Made by a program: the position numbers and the translations under genes. Positions 52,543-62,108 of a DNA stretch of 64,000 nucleotides are shown piece by piece (position 1 is the first letter of the stretch; each line of letters begins with the position of its first letter). Below the pieces are notes generated by a model, which did not search any database, was not told where the DNA came from, and was given only the letters and a program-made list of their open reading frames with translations. The stretch is from Burkholderiaceae bacterium. GTDB lineage: Bacteria; Pseudomonadota; Gammaproteobacteria; Burkholderiales; Burkholderiaceae. The stretch is taken from NCBI GenBank assembly GCA_947448415.1, contig CANFMT010000009.1, positions 1 through 64,000 on the forward strand. Reading direction: 5' to 3'.

Positions 52543-52712
52543 AGCTTATTACCCAGCACAACTTCGTTTTTATGTTTTTAGATATTAACATTAAAGCAGG
52601 GGGTAAATATGCGGATAAACGCCTAATCATGGGCTTTGGAGCCCGAAATTAATGCTAATATATTCACGGAAGCGTGTTGAGCCAAAAACCCTGATGAGAG
52701 AAAATAGAGCCT

Positions 52713-53621
52713 ATGGTAATCGAGCCAAGTGGAAAAATATTAGGGGCAAAAATAACGGGGATTGATCTCAATGTACCGATTTCTCAAAATGACTTTTATG
52801 ACATTCTCAAATCATTAAGTCGCTTTGGGGTACTTCACTTTCCAAAGCAATCGATTTCCCCTCAATCCCTAAAAGATTTTTCAGCACGGTTTGGAAGTTT
52901 GCAAATTGGTGTATCTGGACTTCATGAGCCCGATTTTCCTGAGGTGAGTATCTTATCGAACATTATTGAGAATGGTAAGCCAATTGGTATTGCGGATGCT
53001 GGTCAGGATTGGCATACGGATATGTCCTACAACAATATGGTCGGATATACCAATATCCTCTTTGCCCTGCAAATCCCAAGAAGAGATGGCAAAGCTCTTG
53101 GATCAACTCACTTTGCAAACATGCTGCAGGCTTACGAAGAACTTCCAGAGCGCCTAAAGACTGACCTAGTTGACGCGACCGCAACTCATGACTTTAATAA
53201 GTTTTGGGAAAATATGCGTGCCCGCCCCGGCAGCCATAGACCTGTTTTAACTGCTGAGCAGCGTGCCAAGCGGCCGCCAGCCGTTCATCCCGTTTTCTTG
53301 ACGCACCCGATTACTGGTAAAAAGATTCTGTATTGCAACCCTGGATATGCCATTCGAATCAATGAATTAGATGAGCAGCAAAGTGATGGCATTTTACAAG
53401 AGCTATTTGATCATCAGTTGCAAGAGAAATATCAATATACTCACGAGTGGAATGAAGGTGATTTATTGATGTGGGATCATCTTAGTACCTTGCATAATGC
53501 TTGGCCTGATTACACGGCATCAGAGCATCGTCTTATCAAGCGATGCCAGGTAATGGCCGATAGGGTATTTGATCCTCATTTTATCCCTGCTGAGGTCAGG
53601 CTAGAAGCGCAGACTAGCTAA
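52713..53621 (+). CDS. TauD/TfdA-family 2-oxoglutarate-dependent dioxygenase
   Basis: Iron-dependent dioxygenase of 302 residues. The N-terminus is GKILGAKITGIDLNVPIS. His and Asp iron ligands are in GQDWHTDMSYNNM (about residue 105), and the distal His is in WDHLSTLHNAWPDY (about residue 258). The 2-oxoglutarate Arg is probably in EHRLIKRCQ. It is more distant from the other two TauD-type proteins than they are from each other. It leads an apparent operon with an FAH-family enzyme, a SnoaL-like protein and a TctC receptor. The substrate is unknown. Confidence 0.87.
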   Translation: MVIEPSGKILGAKITGIDLNVPISQNDFYDILKSLSRFGVLHFPKQSISPQSLKDFSARFGSLQIGVSGLHEPDFPEVSILSNIIENGKPIGIADAGQDWHTDMSYNNMVGYTNILFALQIPRRDGKALGSTHFANMLQAYEELPERLKTDLVDATATHDFNKFWENMRARPGSHRPVLTAEQRAKRPPAVHPVFLTHPITGKKILYCNPGYAIRINELDEQQSDGILQELFDHQLQEKYQYTHEWNEGDLLMWDHLSTLHNAWPDYTASEHRLIKRCQVMADRVFDPHFIPAEVRLEAQTS

Positions 53622-53677
53622 AGTATATTTAGATTCATTCATAGGCATTCCTGCCGCCAATCTTCAAAGGAAATGTA

Positions 53678-54460
53678 ATGCGTTGGATTCGTTTCTCGGT
53701 TAAGCAGCAAACTTATTACGGTATTTTGCAAGGCGATCAGGTGCAGAGGGTGCAGGGGAGCCCATTTGAGAGTTATGAGGTAGAGGAGGTTTACTATCCC
53801 CTGGGGTCCGTACAGTTGGAAGTGCCTGTGATGCCCCGGACCTTCTATTGCGCCGGCTTAAATTATGCAGAGCATGCACTAGCAGCAGCTAAGAAAGCGG
53901 GAAAAGAGCCAAACCTACCGCCTCGTGCAGAGATTGGATATCGCGCAAATAATGCGCTAGTTGCAGACGGTCAAACCGTCGTCATTCCTAAAGACGCTAG
54001 CGAAAAAATTCATTACGAAGGTGAACTAGTGGTGGTGATCGGCAAAAAAGCGAAGAATATGACGAAGGAAAATGCGCTTAGTTGTGTATTTGGTTACACC
54101 ATTGGCAATGATGTTAGCGAGCGGACTTGGCAAAAAGCAGATCGTACGTTATGGCGCGCTAAAAACTCAGATACTTTTAAGCCGATGGGTCCTTGGATTG
54201 ATACGGATTTTGATCCGAAGGATGCAATAACAACCGTTAAGGTAAATGGTATTGAGAAAACGGTTTATAAAACAAATGAGATGATTTTTGATGTGCCAAC
54301 CTTTATTGAAGCGATGACACGCTATATGACTTTATGGCCTGGAGATGTAATTTGGATGGGAACGGATGGGCATTCTCCAGATTTGGTTTCTGGTGATGTT
54401 GTAGAAATTAATATCAGTGGCTTAGCCACCCTCACAAATCCTTTTCTTAGGGAAGAATAA
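53678..54460 (+). CDS. Fumarylacetoacetate hydrolase (FAH) family enzyme
   Basis: Metal-dependent enzyme of 260 residues; members hydrolyse C-C bonds, hydrate or decarboxylate ring-cleavage products. The metal-binding acidic motif is IHYEGELVVVIGKKAKN (about 110-126) and the further ligand Asp is in YTIGNDVSERTWQKAD. GDVIWMGTDGHSPDLVSGDVVEI is the canonical C-terminal part. It lies 56 bases after the TauD gene and 2 bases before the SnoaL gene. It suggests breakdown of a 2-oxo-enoic acid or acylpyruvate. The exact step is not resolved. Confidence 0.9.
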   Translation: MRWIRFSVKQQTYYGILQGDQVQRVQGSPFESYEVEEVYYPLGSVQLEVPVMPRTFYCAGLNYAEHALAAAKKAGKEPNLPPRAEIGYRANNALVADGQTVVIPKDASEKIHYEGELVVVIGKKAKNMTKENALSCVFGYTIGNDVSERTWQKADRTLWRAKNSDTFKPMGPWIDTDFDPKDAITTVKVNGIEKTVYKTNEMIFDVPTFIEAMTRYMTLWPGDVIWMGTDGHSPDLVSGDVVEINISGLATLTNPFLREE

Positions 54461-54462
54461 AT

Positions 54463-54900
54463 ATGAGTATGGATAATCAGAATTTTGAAAAGATTGCCAC
54501 AATTGTTGAGTGTGAGCAATTGGTCCACCGTTTTTACCAGGCCCTGGATGGAGCCCAATTTATGACCCTAGCTCAACTTTTTAGAGAAGACGGCGTATGG
54601 TTTCGTCAGGGGAAAAAATTAGAGGGTACTCAGGCTATATTAAGGGCCATGGATGAAAGACCGGCCGGTAGAAAAACAGCTCATCAGGTACAAAATTTTG
54701 TGGTGGATATTGAATCCTCGGAGAAAGCAGTAGCCCGCTACCTCACCTTGGTTTATCGGCATGATTCTGATGAGGTCAATTCGGGTCCTGCGCCTATCGA
54801 TAAAGCTCTAGCTATTTCTATGAATTACGATATCCTGCTCAAGGATTCTCTTGGTTGGCGCTTGGTAGAGAAAAAGTCTGAGCGGCTTTTTGGGGATTAA
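54463..54900 (+). CDS. SnoaL/NTF2-like protein
   Basis: Small protein of 145 residues with a cone-like NTF2 fold: ECEQLVHRFYQALDGAQF, LFREDGVWFRQGKKLEGTQAI and a C-terminal beta region ending WRLVEKKSERLFGD. Such proteins include polyketide cyclases, hydratases and ring-hydroxylating dioxygenase small subunits. It starts 2 bases after the FAH gene and sits in the same operon; it may be an isomerase or accessory subunit. Function not known. Confidence 0.78.
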   Translation: MSMDNQNFEKIATIVECEQLVHRFYQALDGAQFMTLAQLFREDGVWFRQGKKLEGTQAILRAMDERPAGRKTAHQVQNFVVDIESSEKAVARYLTLVYRHDSDEVNSGPAPIDKALAISMNYDILLKDSLGWRLVEKKSERLFGD

Positions 54901-54919
54901 AAACATAAAGATAGCACCC

Positions 54920-55906
54920 ATGAAAAAAATTACCTCTTTTATTGTTAGTGCACTTCTCTTACTCGCTTACTATGCAGGTGCTTTTGCACAAACAGAGAAA
55001 TCTTCCTTTCCAAATCGTCCGATTACCCTAGTAGTGGGTTATACCCCTGGTGGCTCAACAGATATTGTTGCCCGCTCTTTAGCCAAAGAAATGGAAAAAG
55101 AATTGGGTCAGCCTGTAGTGGTAGACAATCGCCCGGGCGCGGGGACTCTGGTAGCAACTCAATATGTCCAAAGGGCGCCTGCTGATGGTTACACCTTGAT
55201 ATTGGGAACTAATGGCTTGGTCATTAATTCTCTATTACAGGATCCGCCACCCTATGATCCTGTGAGAGATTTTCAAGCCATTAGTCTGGTGACCGTTCAG
55301 TCTCTTGGTCTCATTGTGAGGCCAGGACTTAACGTTAATTCCGTTAAAAGTTTAGTTGCATATGCCAAAGAACATCCTGGGGCGCTGAACTTTGCTTCAT
55401 CTGGATTTGGTAATGGTCAGCATTTTGCTGGCGTGATGTTTGCTTCAGCTGCTGGGATTGATATTACCCATGTGCCATTTAAAGGAGCTGGACCAGCGAT
55501 CCAAGAATTATTAGCGGGAAGGGTGGATATGATTTTCACAGCCTTATTAGGCCTAAAGGACTATATTGCCGATAAAAGGATGCTTCTGCTCGCTACGACA
55601 GGAAAAAGCCGTAATCCGACAACGCCGAATACACCGACTGTTGGCGAGGGTCTTGGGCAGCCAAATTTTGCTGTGTACTCATGGCAAGGTGTATTTGCCC
55701 CGGCTGGGACACCTAAAGCGATAGTTGCTCGCTTGAATACTGCGGTGAACAAATCACTCAAATCTCCTGCTTTATCTAGGCTGCTGGCAGATCAGGGCAT
55801 GGAAAGTCGGCCTTCTACCCCTGAAGCGATGCAAGAATTCATTGCGAAGGAGCGTTTGGGTATGGGTGATAGCGTCACGATCATGAAAAATGAAAAAACG
55901 AAATGA
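54920..55906 (+). CDS. TctC/Bug-family periplasmic solute receptor
   Basis: Receptor of 328 residues: signal peptide KKITSFIVSALLLLAYYAGAFAQ, loop VGYTPGGSTDIVARSL, PADGYTLILGTNG and VPFKGAGPAIQEL. ATG 54920 begins the signal peptide; an upstream in-frame ATG at 54890 lies inside the SnoaL gene. It closes the TauD-FAH-SnoaL-TctC operon and likely binds that pathway's substrate. It is convergent with the amidase gene. Confidence 0.9.
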   Translation: MKKITSFIVSALLLLAYYAGAFAQTEKSSFPNRPITLVVGYTPGGSTDIVARSLAKEMEKELGQPVVVDNRPGAGTLVATQYVQRAPADGYTLILGTNGLVINSLLQDPPPYDPVRDFQAISLVTVQSLGLIVRPGLNVNSVKSLVAYAKEHPGALNFASSGFGNGQHFAGVMFASAAGIDITHVPFKGAGPAIQELLAGRVDMIFTALLGLKDYIADKRMLLLATTGKSRNPTTPNTPTVGEGLGQPNFAVYSWQGVFAPAGTPKAIVARLNTAVNKSLKSPALSRLLADQGMESRPSTPEAMQEFIAKERLGMGDSVTIMKNEKTK

Positions 55907-55928
55907 GTAATGCTGTAGCTATTGTTAC

Positions 55929-57149
55929 TTAGTTGATTGACAACTGTTTAACGGTATTTAATAAGAACAAGTCTTGCTGGTAATTGGCAATCAAGGATAG
56001 ACCTAGTGGCGCATTCTCATAATGACTAATAGGTAGACTCACTTGAGGTAGACCTCCAAGGCCAGCAATACAAAGCAGCTGAAATAACTGCTTTCTGATT
56101 TGCTCTAATTCACTGGCACTTGAGGTAAGCAGAGGGGCGATGCATCCAGTGCTTGGGAGAATAAGGATAGCTTCAGTAGCCTCGTCGCCTAAGCTATTGA
56201 GTAAGCCCCTGAGGTATTGTTCAATGCGATTTTTCTCGGCTCTAGCAGTCAAGGCTAATTCAGGGTCTAAAGATTTTGCAATCTCAAAGCGCTCTTTGAT
56301 ACCCGGTCCGAAGTCTTGTAGATGCTGCCCTGCCCACTGACCGTGCTCTTCCCAAATTTCAGAAGCCTGAACAATGCGGAAGGTCTCAGCCCATTGGGCC
56401 AAGGTTTCTGGCGCAATGGAAATTTCCTCAATCACTTCTTTAGAAAACAGGACGCAAATCTTTTCCTGAAGAGATGAAGCAATGGGTTCAGGAACCAACT
56501 GGAAACAATCTCTTAATAAATAGTATTTTGGTTTTTTACGTATGTTTGAGGTATTTTCATTCAGTAAAACCTCGCCAACCTTGAGCAGGGTACTTGGATC
56601 CTTCGCAAACCATCCAAGCGTATCAAAACTCTTTGCTAGAGGCCTTGCATGCTCTAATGAGATGAGACCATGCGATGTTCTGATGCCATAGAGACCGCAA
56701 AAACTTGCTGGAGCTCTGATTGATCCACCGGTATCAGAGCCAATAGCAAAATCGACGAGTCCGGCTGCCACTGCAGCAGCAGAGCCACTTGAAGACCCCC
56801 CGGGAACGCGTTGCGGAGAGGCGCTATTAATAGGTGTGCCATAGTGCACGTTAATTCCTAGGATGCTATAAGTTAATTCATCGGTATGCGTTTTGCCCAG
56901 TAAGTTGGCGCCTGCATGGGATAGTGTTTCAACAAAGGCTGCGGTGGCTTTCGGAAGAGAATGGGTTTTTAGCCATGCAGGACTACCAAATGCTGTTGGG
57001 ATTCCAGCGACATCATAAATATCCTTTAAACCATAAGATAAACCGCTTAACGATCCTTCCTGGCTAGCGGGAATGTTGACGGGCGCATGTTTGCAAAATG
57101 CGCCTACCTTATCAAGCTCAAAAATATTTGATTGGCTTTGTATTTTCAT
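55929..57149 (-). CDS. Amidase signature family hydrolase
   Basis: Ser-cisSer-Lys amidase of 406 residues that hydrolyses an amide to acid and ammonia. The catalytic Lys is in SYGLKDIYDVAG near residue 42, the cis-Ser in PGGSSSGSAAAVAAG near 118, and the nucleophile Ser in GSDTGGSIRAPASFCG near 141. GatA-type proteins are longer (about 480) and usually sit with gatB, absent here, so this is a catabolic amidase. Its promoter is in the 85-base gap before the divergent deacetylase gene. The substrate is unknown. Confidence 0.9.
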   Translation of the reverse strand: MKIQSQSNIFELDKVGAFCKHAPVNIPASQEGSLSGLSYGLKDIYDVAGIPTAFGSPAWLKTHSLPKATAAFVETLSHAGANLLGKTHTDELTYSILGINVHYGTPINSASPQRVPGGSSSGSAAAVAAGLVDFAIGSDTGGSIRAPASFCGLYGIRTSHGLISLEHARPLAKSFDTLGWFAKDPSTLLKVGEVLLNENTSNIRKKPKYYLLRDCFQLVPEPIASSLQEKICVLFSKEVIEEISIAPETLAQWAETFRIVQASEIWEEHGQWAGQHLQDFGPGIKERFEIAKSLDPELALTARAEKNRIEQYLRGLLNSLGDEATEAILILPSTGCIAPLLTSSASELEQIRKQLFQLLCIAGLGGLPQVSLPISHYENAPLGLSLIANYQQDLFLLNTVKQLSIN

Positions 57150-57234
57150 GATTTACTTCCATGGGGTCGAAGGGTAGTATTGTCCTAATAATTATTATGT
57201 GGTTTGATTAAACCATACCAAGGGACACAAACAG

Positions 57235-58122
57235 ATGAACACATTGCTTAGTTCTCGCGTACCGTTTTCAGCGATCGTCGATAGACCAAAATTAGTACTT
57301 CCAGAGTCTGCGCGTATGGTGGTTTGGTTAATCGTGAACATTGAACACTGGTCAATTGAAAATCCCATGCCAAGGACGGTTCTTTCCCCGCCGATGGGTC
57401 AGCCTCTGCAGCCTGATTTGCCGAATTGGGCATGGCATGAGTATGGCATGCGCGTTGGATTTTGGCGTATCTTTGACGCACTCAATCAACGCAATATCAT
57501 TCCAACGTTGGCAACCAATGGAATCGTTTGTACATCTTATCCAAGGGTTGCTGAAGCTGGTTTAAATAAAGGGTGGGAAATGATGGGGCATGGTTATATT
57601 CAGGGCCCAATGCATAAGCTACCTAATCAGTTAGAAGCTATTGAGCAAACCGTTGATGCGATTAAGCGGTTTAGTGGAAAAGCTCCCGTTGGTTGGGAAA
57701 GTCCTGGCCTAACTGAAAATGATGCGACGATTGATCATCTCTCCAAAGCTGGTATTGAATATGTTGCCGATTGGGTCTTAGATGATCAGCCAGTGTGGAT
57801 TGAAGCAAAGCCAAAGCCTGTGCTATCAGTTCCTTATACCGTCGAGATGAATGACATCCCAATGATGTTGTTGCAAAGTAATCGTGGTGAGGAGATGTTG
57901 TTGCGTGGCGTTGAACACTTTGAGCGCTTATGGTCTGAGAGTGCAGCGATTCCAAGAGTTATGGCGTTAAGCGTTCACCCTTACATTACTGGCGCGCCGC
58001 ATCGTATTGGTTATTTTGAGGAGTTACTCGATCATATCCAAAAAAAGGAAGGTGTATTAATTAAGACGGGCGAGTGGATTTCTGATTGGTATCGTGCACA
58101 AGTTCCGCCGCCTCAGAATTAA
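57235..58122 (+). CDS. Polysaccharide deacetylase / NodB-family protein (PuuE-like)
   Basis: Protein of 295 residues with the NodB-like barrel found in deacetylases and allantoinase PuuE. The first motif reads VNIEHW instead of the classical TFDDG. Further segments are MMGHGYIQGPMHKLP, APVGWESPGLTENDATIDHLSKAGIEYVADW, and SVHPYITGAPHRIGYFEELLDHI. The W-D and H-P-Y elements match PuuE-like amidohydrolases more than chitin deacetylases, so hydrolysis of a cyclic amide or ureide is possible. No signal peptide. Function uncertain. Confidence 0.82.
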   Translation: MNTLLSSRVPFSAIVDRPKLVLPESARMVVWLIVNIEHWSIENPMPRTVLSPPMGQPLQPDLPNWAWHEYGMRVGFWRIFDALNQRNIIPTLATNGIVCTSYPRVAEAGLNKGWEMMGHGYIQGPMHKLPNQLEAIEQTVDAIKRFSGKAPVGWESPGLTENDATIDHLSKAGIEYVADWVLDDQPVWIEAKPKPVLSVPYTVEMNDIPMMLLQSNRGEEMLLRGVEHFERLWSESAAIPRVMALSVHPYITGAPHRIGYFEELLDHIQKKEGVLIKTGEWISDWYRAQVPPPQN

Positions 58123-58132
58123 TTACCCATCG

Positions 58133-58792
58133 TTAATTCTTCTCGATATCTCCCGCCTTTAAGCCTAATTCATGGATTTGCTCCATAGTAGGTATTGCTT
58201 TGGTGTATCGATCACCTAGCCAAGCGTAATAGTCACCAAAGAGTCTGGCGATAGGGGAATATTTTTCTGGAATGATTCTTTTAGTCGCCGGATCAATCAA
58301 TTCATCTTGTATATAAATTGATTTTATTTTTCCAAGCACAAGTGATCTTCTTTCTGATAACTCAATAATCTGAAAAAGTTCACACTCTAAGCTAGCGGGC
58401 GCTTGCGCAATTCTTTGAACATTAACCGTTTTGCTATCGACTAGAGTCACGCCGGCATAATCAATCTCACTCTCGTTCGAAGGAAAGTCAGCAGAGGCAA
58501 TGTGCATCGCGCCAATGATTGATTTATCAACCATGTTGATCACAAACTGCTTTACATCCCTAATGTTCTGAAGCGTATCTTTGATGCTACCGTCAGATTT
58601 TGCTCCAATACCCAGTATTGCAATCGCGGGATCTTCCGAGAAGACATTGAAAAAACTATAGGGAGCGGCATTGCAAAGTCCATTCCGATCTTTGCTGGTG
58701 ACAAGAGCCACCGGCCTTGGTATTACTACTGCGGATAAGAATTTATACCGCTCCTGTTTACTTAAATCTTCTAGCAATAAGTCCATCTGCAA
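58133..58792 (-). CDS. Flavin reductase-like FMN-binding protein
   Basis: Protein of 219 residues of the flavin reductase/FMN-binding split-barrel family. The family N-terminus AVVIPRPVALVTSKDRNGLCNAAPYSFFNVFSEDPAIA is visible, and LAPASLECELFQIIELSERRSLVLGKIK-type strands follow (PASLECELFQ near 125). It may supply reduced flavin to a monooxygenase such as the one at 63288, or be an oxidoreductase itself. It is convergent with the deacetylase and divergent from the CocE-type hydrolase. Confidence 0.85.
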   Translation of the reverse strand: MQMDLLLEDLSKQERYKFLSAVVIPRPVALVTSKDRNGLCNAAPYSFFNVFSEDPAIAILGIGAKSDGSIKDTLQNIRDVKQFVINMVDKSIIGAMHIASADFPSNESEIDYAGVTLVDSKTVNVQRIAQAPASLECELFQIIELSERRSLVLGKIKSIYIQDELIDPATKRIIPEKYSPIARLFGDYYAWLGDRYTKAIPTMEQIHELGLKAGDIEKN

Positions 58793-58927
58793 GACTCCTA
58801 TTAGTGGAATTATCCGGATATTTTGGGTTTAAAAGATTATTAGATTAGCACCTTATTTATCTATGCAACTTTCTGAAAAAGATTTATATTGATTTTCAAA
58901 ATAAAAATTAACTCTTAAGGGACAAAG

Positions 58928-60673
58928 ATGGAAGCACTGAAATCAGAAGTTCGGGATGGCATGCAAATTGATTGGGATATGCCGATTGTGATGGACGATG
59001 GGCTGGTGCTTAGAGCTGATATCTTCAGACCGATACGTGCTGGCAAATTTCCGGTGCTACTGTCATATGGACCCTATGGTAAGGGCCTTTCTTTCCAAGA
59101 AGGCTACAAAACAGCCTGGGAAATTATGGAGCGCGAGAACCCCGATGTACTGCGGGGGTCTAGCAACAAATACCAGAACTGGGAAGTAGTTGATCCGGAG
59201 AAATGGGTTCCTGACGACTATGTGTGTATCCGGGTTGATTCACGTGGCGCAGGAAGGTCTCCAGGCTTCATGGATCACAACAATGCTCGTGAGACACGGG
59301 ATATTCATTTATGCATTGAATGGGCCGCCAAGCAAAAATGGAGCAACGGGCGTATTGGCATGAATGGCATTTCTTATTACGGTAGTAACCAATGGCGAGC
59401 TGCCGCTAGTAAACCAAAGCACCTAGCCGCGATCTGTGTTTGGGAGGGCTGGAACGATAACTACCGAGAATCAAGTCGCCATGGTGGCATTGCCTGCTCC
59501 TTCAGAAAAAATTGGCTTGAGATGCAAATTAAAACAGTGCAGCATGGCGTGGGTGATAGAGGCAAGCGAAATCCTATTACTGGAGAGACAGTCTGTGGAC
59601 CTGAGACATTATCTGAAGCTGAGTTGCGCAAGAATGTAGATGATGTCTGGAAGCGCGTCATGGACAACGAGATGACGGGCGATTGGTATGAGGAGCGCAC
59701 CGCAAAATTGGATAAGGTGGACATTCCAGTTTTAAGTGCAGCAAATTGGGGTGGGCAAGGGCTTCACACGCGTGGCAACTTTGAGGGTTTTGTTCGATCA
59801 AAATCCAAGAATAAGTGGCTAGAGGTTCATGGCGGATCGCATTGGGCACCTTTCTATACAGATTATGGCGTCGCACTGCAGAAGCGGTTTTTTGACTTTT
59901 ACCTTAAAGGCAAAAAAAATGGCTGGAATAAAACGCCTCCGGTATCGTTGTTGGTAAGAAGTCCTGGCGAAAAATTTACTCTGCGTAATGAAAACGAGTG
60001 GCCATTAAAGAGAACACAGTGGACCTCTTTGTATCTTGATGCAAAACAGAAAACATTTTCACAGTTTCCTTTAAAGCAAGAGGCAAAAATTCAATACGAC
60101 ATGATGGGTAAAGGCGTTACCTTTGCCTTTCCTCCTCAGGCTCAAGAGGTTGAATTAACCGGCCCAATGGCTTTGAAGTTGTTTGTATCTTCTTCAACCG
60201 TAGATGCCGATATTTTTGCAATCGTGCGCGTATTTGATCCCAAAGGTAAGGAAGTCTTATTTCATGGGGCGCTTGATCCAAAGACTCCAATTGCACAGGG
60301 TTGGCTGAGAGCCTCGCATCGCAAACTGGATAAGAAGAAAAGTTTGCCCTATCGTCCATGGCATAGCCATGATGAAAAGCAGCCCTTAACTCCGGGTGAG
60401 ATTTATGAGTTAGATGTTGAGATTTGGCCTACCTGTATTGTCATACCTAAAGGTTATAGCCTCGCCCTCTCTATCCGGGGTCGTGATTATGAGCATGATG
60501 ATGCCGCCGCTGTGTTATCGAATATGAAGCACCCTATGAAGGGTTGCGGACCATTCACGCACGATGATGAGCAAGATCGACCACCGGCTATTTTTGGCGG
60601 CAAGGTAACTTTGCATATGGGTCCAAAGCATCAAGCAAGACTGTTGGTGCCAGTAATTCCAAAGAAAAAATAA
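58928..60673 (+). CDS. CocE/NonD-family alpha/beta hydrolase
   Basis: Hydrolase of 581 residues of the X-Pro dipeptidyl-peptidase S15 family, which cleaves esters or acyl-prolyl bonds. The N-terminal part has DGLVLRADIFRP and RVDSRGAGRSPGFMD. The nucleophile Ser lies in RIGMNGISYYGSNQW (about residue 149). The catalytic Asp and His come near 280 and 310 (HGGSHWAPFYTDYG). A jelly-roll PepX_C domain follows (VELTGPMALKLFVSSS onward). No signal peptide. It leads a run with TctC (24 bases later), a cupin and an alpha/beta hydrolase. Confidence 0.9.
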   Translation: MEALKSEVRDGMQIDWDMPIVMDDGLVLRADIFRPIRAGKFPVLLSYGPYGKGLSFQEGYKTAWEIMERENPDVLRGSSNKYQNWEVVDPEKWVPDDYVCIRVDSRGAGRSPGFMDHNNARETRDIHLCIEWAAKQKWSNGRIGMNGISYYGSNQWRAAASKPKHLAAICVWEGWNDNYRESSRHGGIACSFRKNWLEMQIKTVQHGVGDRGKRNPITGETVCGPETLSEAELRKNVDDVWKRVMDNEMTGDWYEERTAKLDKVDIPVLSAANWGGQGLHTRGNFEGFVRSKSKNKWLEVHGGSHWAPFYTDYGVALQKRFFDFYLKGKKNGWNKTPPVSLLVRSPGEKFTLRNENEWPLKRTQWTSLYLDAKQKTFSQFPLKQEAKIQYDMMGKGVTFAFPPQAQEVELTGPMALKLFVSSSTVDADIFAIVRVFDPKGKEVLFHGALDPKTPIAQGWLRASHRKLDKKKSLPYRPWHSHDEKQPLTPGEIYELDVEIWPTCIVIPKGYSLALSIRGRDYEHDDAAAVLSNMKHPMKGCGPFTHDDEQDRPPAIFGGKVTLHMGPKHQARLLVPVIPKKK

Positions 60674-60697
60674 ACCTGACAAAGTGAGGAAGGCTTC

Positions 60698-61684
60698 ATG
60701 AACTATTTTTTGAAGAAGTATTCACCGGCTGCTGTTTTGGCCTTATTTATTTGCTTGCTAAGTCCTTTGCTTAGCGCTCAAAGTGGACCATACCCGAATC
60801 GACCTATTAAAATTATTATTCCTTTCCCGCCAGGCAATACTACTGACATCATGACGCGTTTGATTGCCCCCAAGCTGCAGGAACGTTTGGGTCAGGCGAT
60901 TGTTGTTGAGAATAAGCCTGGAGGATCGGGGATAGTAGGCATGGACTTTGTCGCTAAATCGAAGCCGGATGGCTACACCATCGTAGCTTCGCAGGGTGGC
61001 AATATGGTAGTACTGCCACATACCAATAAAAACGTCACCTACAACCCCATTACTGACTTCTCATCGATTGCTTTGTCTACGCTTAACTATCAGGTGATTA
61101 CTGCGAGTAATCAAGCACCGTTTAAAACCTTTCCTCAAATGGTTGAGTGGGCAAAAGCTAATCCAGGAAAGATGACAGTGGCATCAAATGGTGAGGGAGG
61201 ATTTCCGCACCTTGTTTTTGAAAGTCTCGCTAAAAATGCAGGCTTTACATTTACACATGTGCCTTATAAGGGCACAGCGCAGATTGTTACAGATATGATT
61301 GGTGGCCAGGTAATGGCTTCAGTCGACGGCGTGAGTGGTCCCGCACCACATATTCGCTCCGGAGCAATACGTTTGCTAGCAATCACCAATAAAACAAAAG
61401 TCCCCGAGTGGCCTAATACCCCAACAGTATCGGAGACGGTCCCTGGTTGGACTTCGAATGGTTGGTTTGGATATTCAGGTCCCGCAGGGATGAATAAGGA
61501 TGTTGTCAATAAGCTGAATGTTGAAATCAATCGAGCAATGAACTCCCCTGAGGTGCTTGAGCAACTCAAGTCCTATGGGCTGGAAGTCATTTCAGAGCCG
61601 CCGGAATACTATGATCGAGTACTAAAGTCCGACTATGAGCGCTACGGCAAACTCGTTAAAGAAATTGGATATGACCCTCGCTAA
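60698..61684 (+). CDS. TctC/Bug-family periplasmic solute receptor
   Basis: Receptor of 328 residues: signal peptide ending near LSAQSG, then YPNRPIKIIIPFPPGNTTDIM, KPDGYTIVASQGG and VPYKGTAQIVTDM. A GAGGAAGG ribosome-binding site precedes the ATG. It lies between the CocE hydrolase and the cupin gene, so it probably delivers an ester or amide substrate to that pathway. Confidence 0.9.
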   Translation: MNYFLKKYSPAAVLALFICLLSPLLSAQSGPYPNRPIKIIIPFPPGNTTDIMTRLIAPKLQERLGQAIVVENKPGGSGIVGMDFVAKSKPDGYTIVASQGGNMVVLPHTNKNVTYNPITDFSSIALSTLNYQVITASNQAPFKTFPQMVEWAKANPGKMTVASNGEGGFPHLVFESLAKNAGFTFTHVPYKGTAQIVTDMIGGQVMASVDGVSGPAPHIRSGAIRLLAITNKTKVPEWPNTPTVSETVPGWTSNGWFGYSGPAGMNKDVVNKLNVEINRAMNSPEVLEQLKSYGLEVISEPPEYYDRVLKSDYERYGKLVKEIGYDPR

Positions 61685-61721
61685 TTAGGCGAGTATTTCT
61701 GCAAAAAATATCGGAGCACAA

Positions 61722-62009
61722 ATGCCCTTATATACCTTGGAAGAGTTTACGGAGAAAACAACTGCCGATGGATATGAGGGCGTATCTATTAGGGAGTGGG
61801 AACCCAATACCATCAGTCAGACTCATACGCATGAATTTGCTGTGCATGCAGTTATTGCCCAAGGAGAGATGTGGCTGACACGCGGTGATAACACTGAGCA
61901 TTTGCAAGTTGGGGATACCTTTACGATGGATCCAGACACACCGCATGCTGAAAAGTATGGGCCAAATGGAGCGGTCTATTGGGCGGCTAGACGTTTTTCA
62001 AAAATTTAA
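61722..62009 (+). CDS. Small cupin-domain protein
   Basis: Single-domain cupin of 95 residues. Metal-binding motif 1 is visible as TISQTHTHEFAVHAVIAQGEMWL (His at HTH) and motif 2 as GDTFTMDPDTPHAEKYG. Small cupins act as isomerases, dioxygenases or sensors; the function here is unknown. It follows the TctC gene by 37 bases. Confidence 0.85.
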   Translation: MPLYTLEEFTEKTTADGYEGVSIREWEPNTISQTHTHEFAVHAVIAQGEMWLTRGDNTEHLQVGDTFTMDPDTPHAEKYGPNGAVYWAARRFSKI

Positions 62010-62108
62010 ACTTAAGTTGTATTGAAGTTTCGTAAGGCTCGTTATTCTGAATTCTGAATTGGTTGGCCCTTTAATTTTTTTTGTTTTAAATCTCAATAAA
62101 AGTAAATC

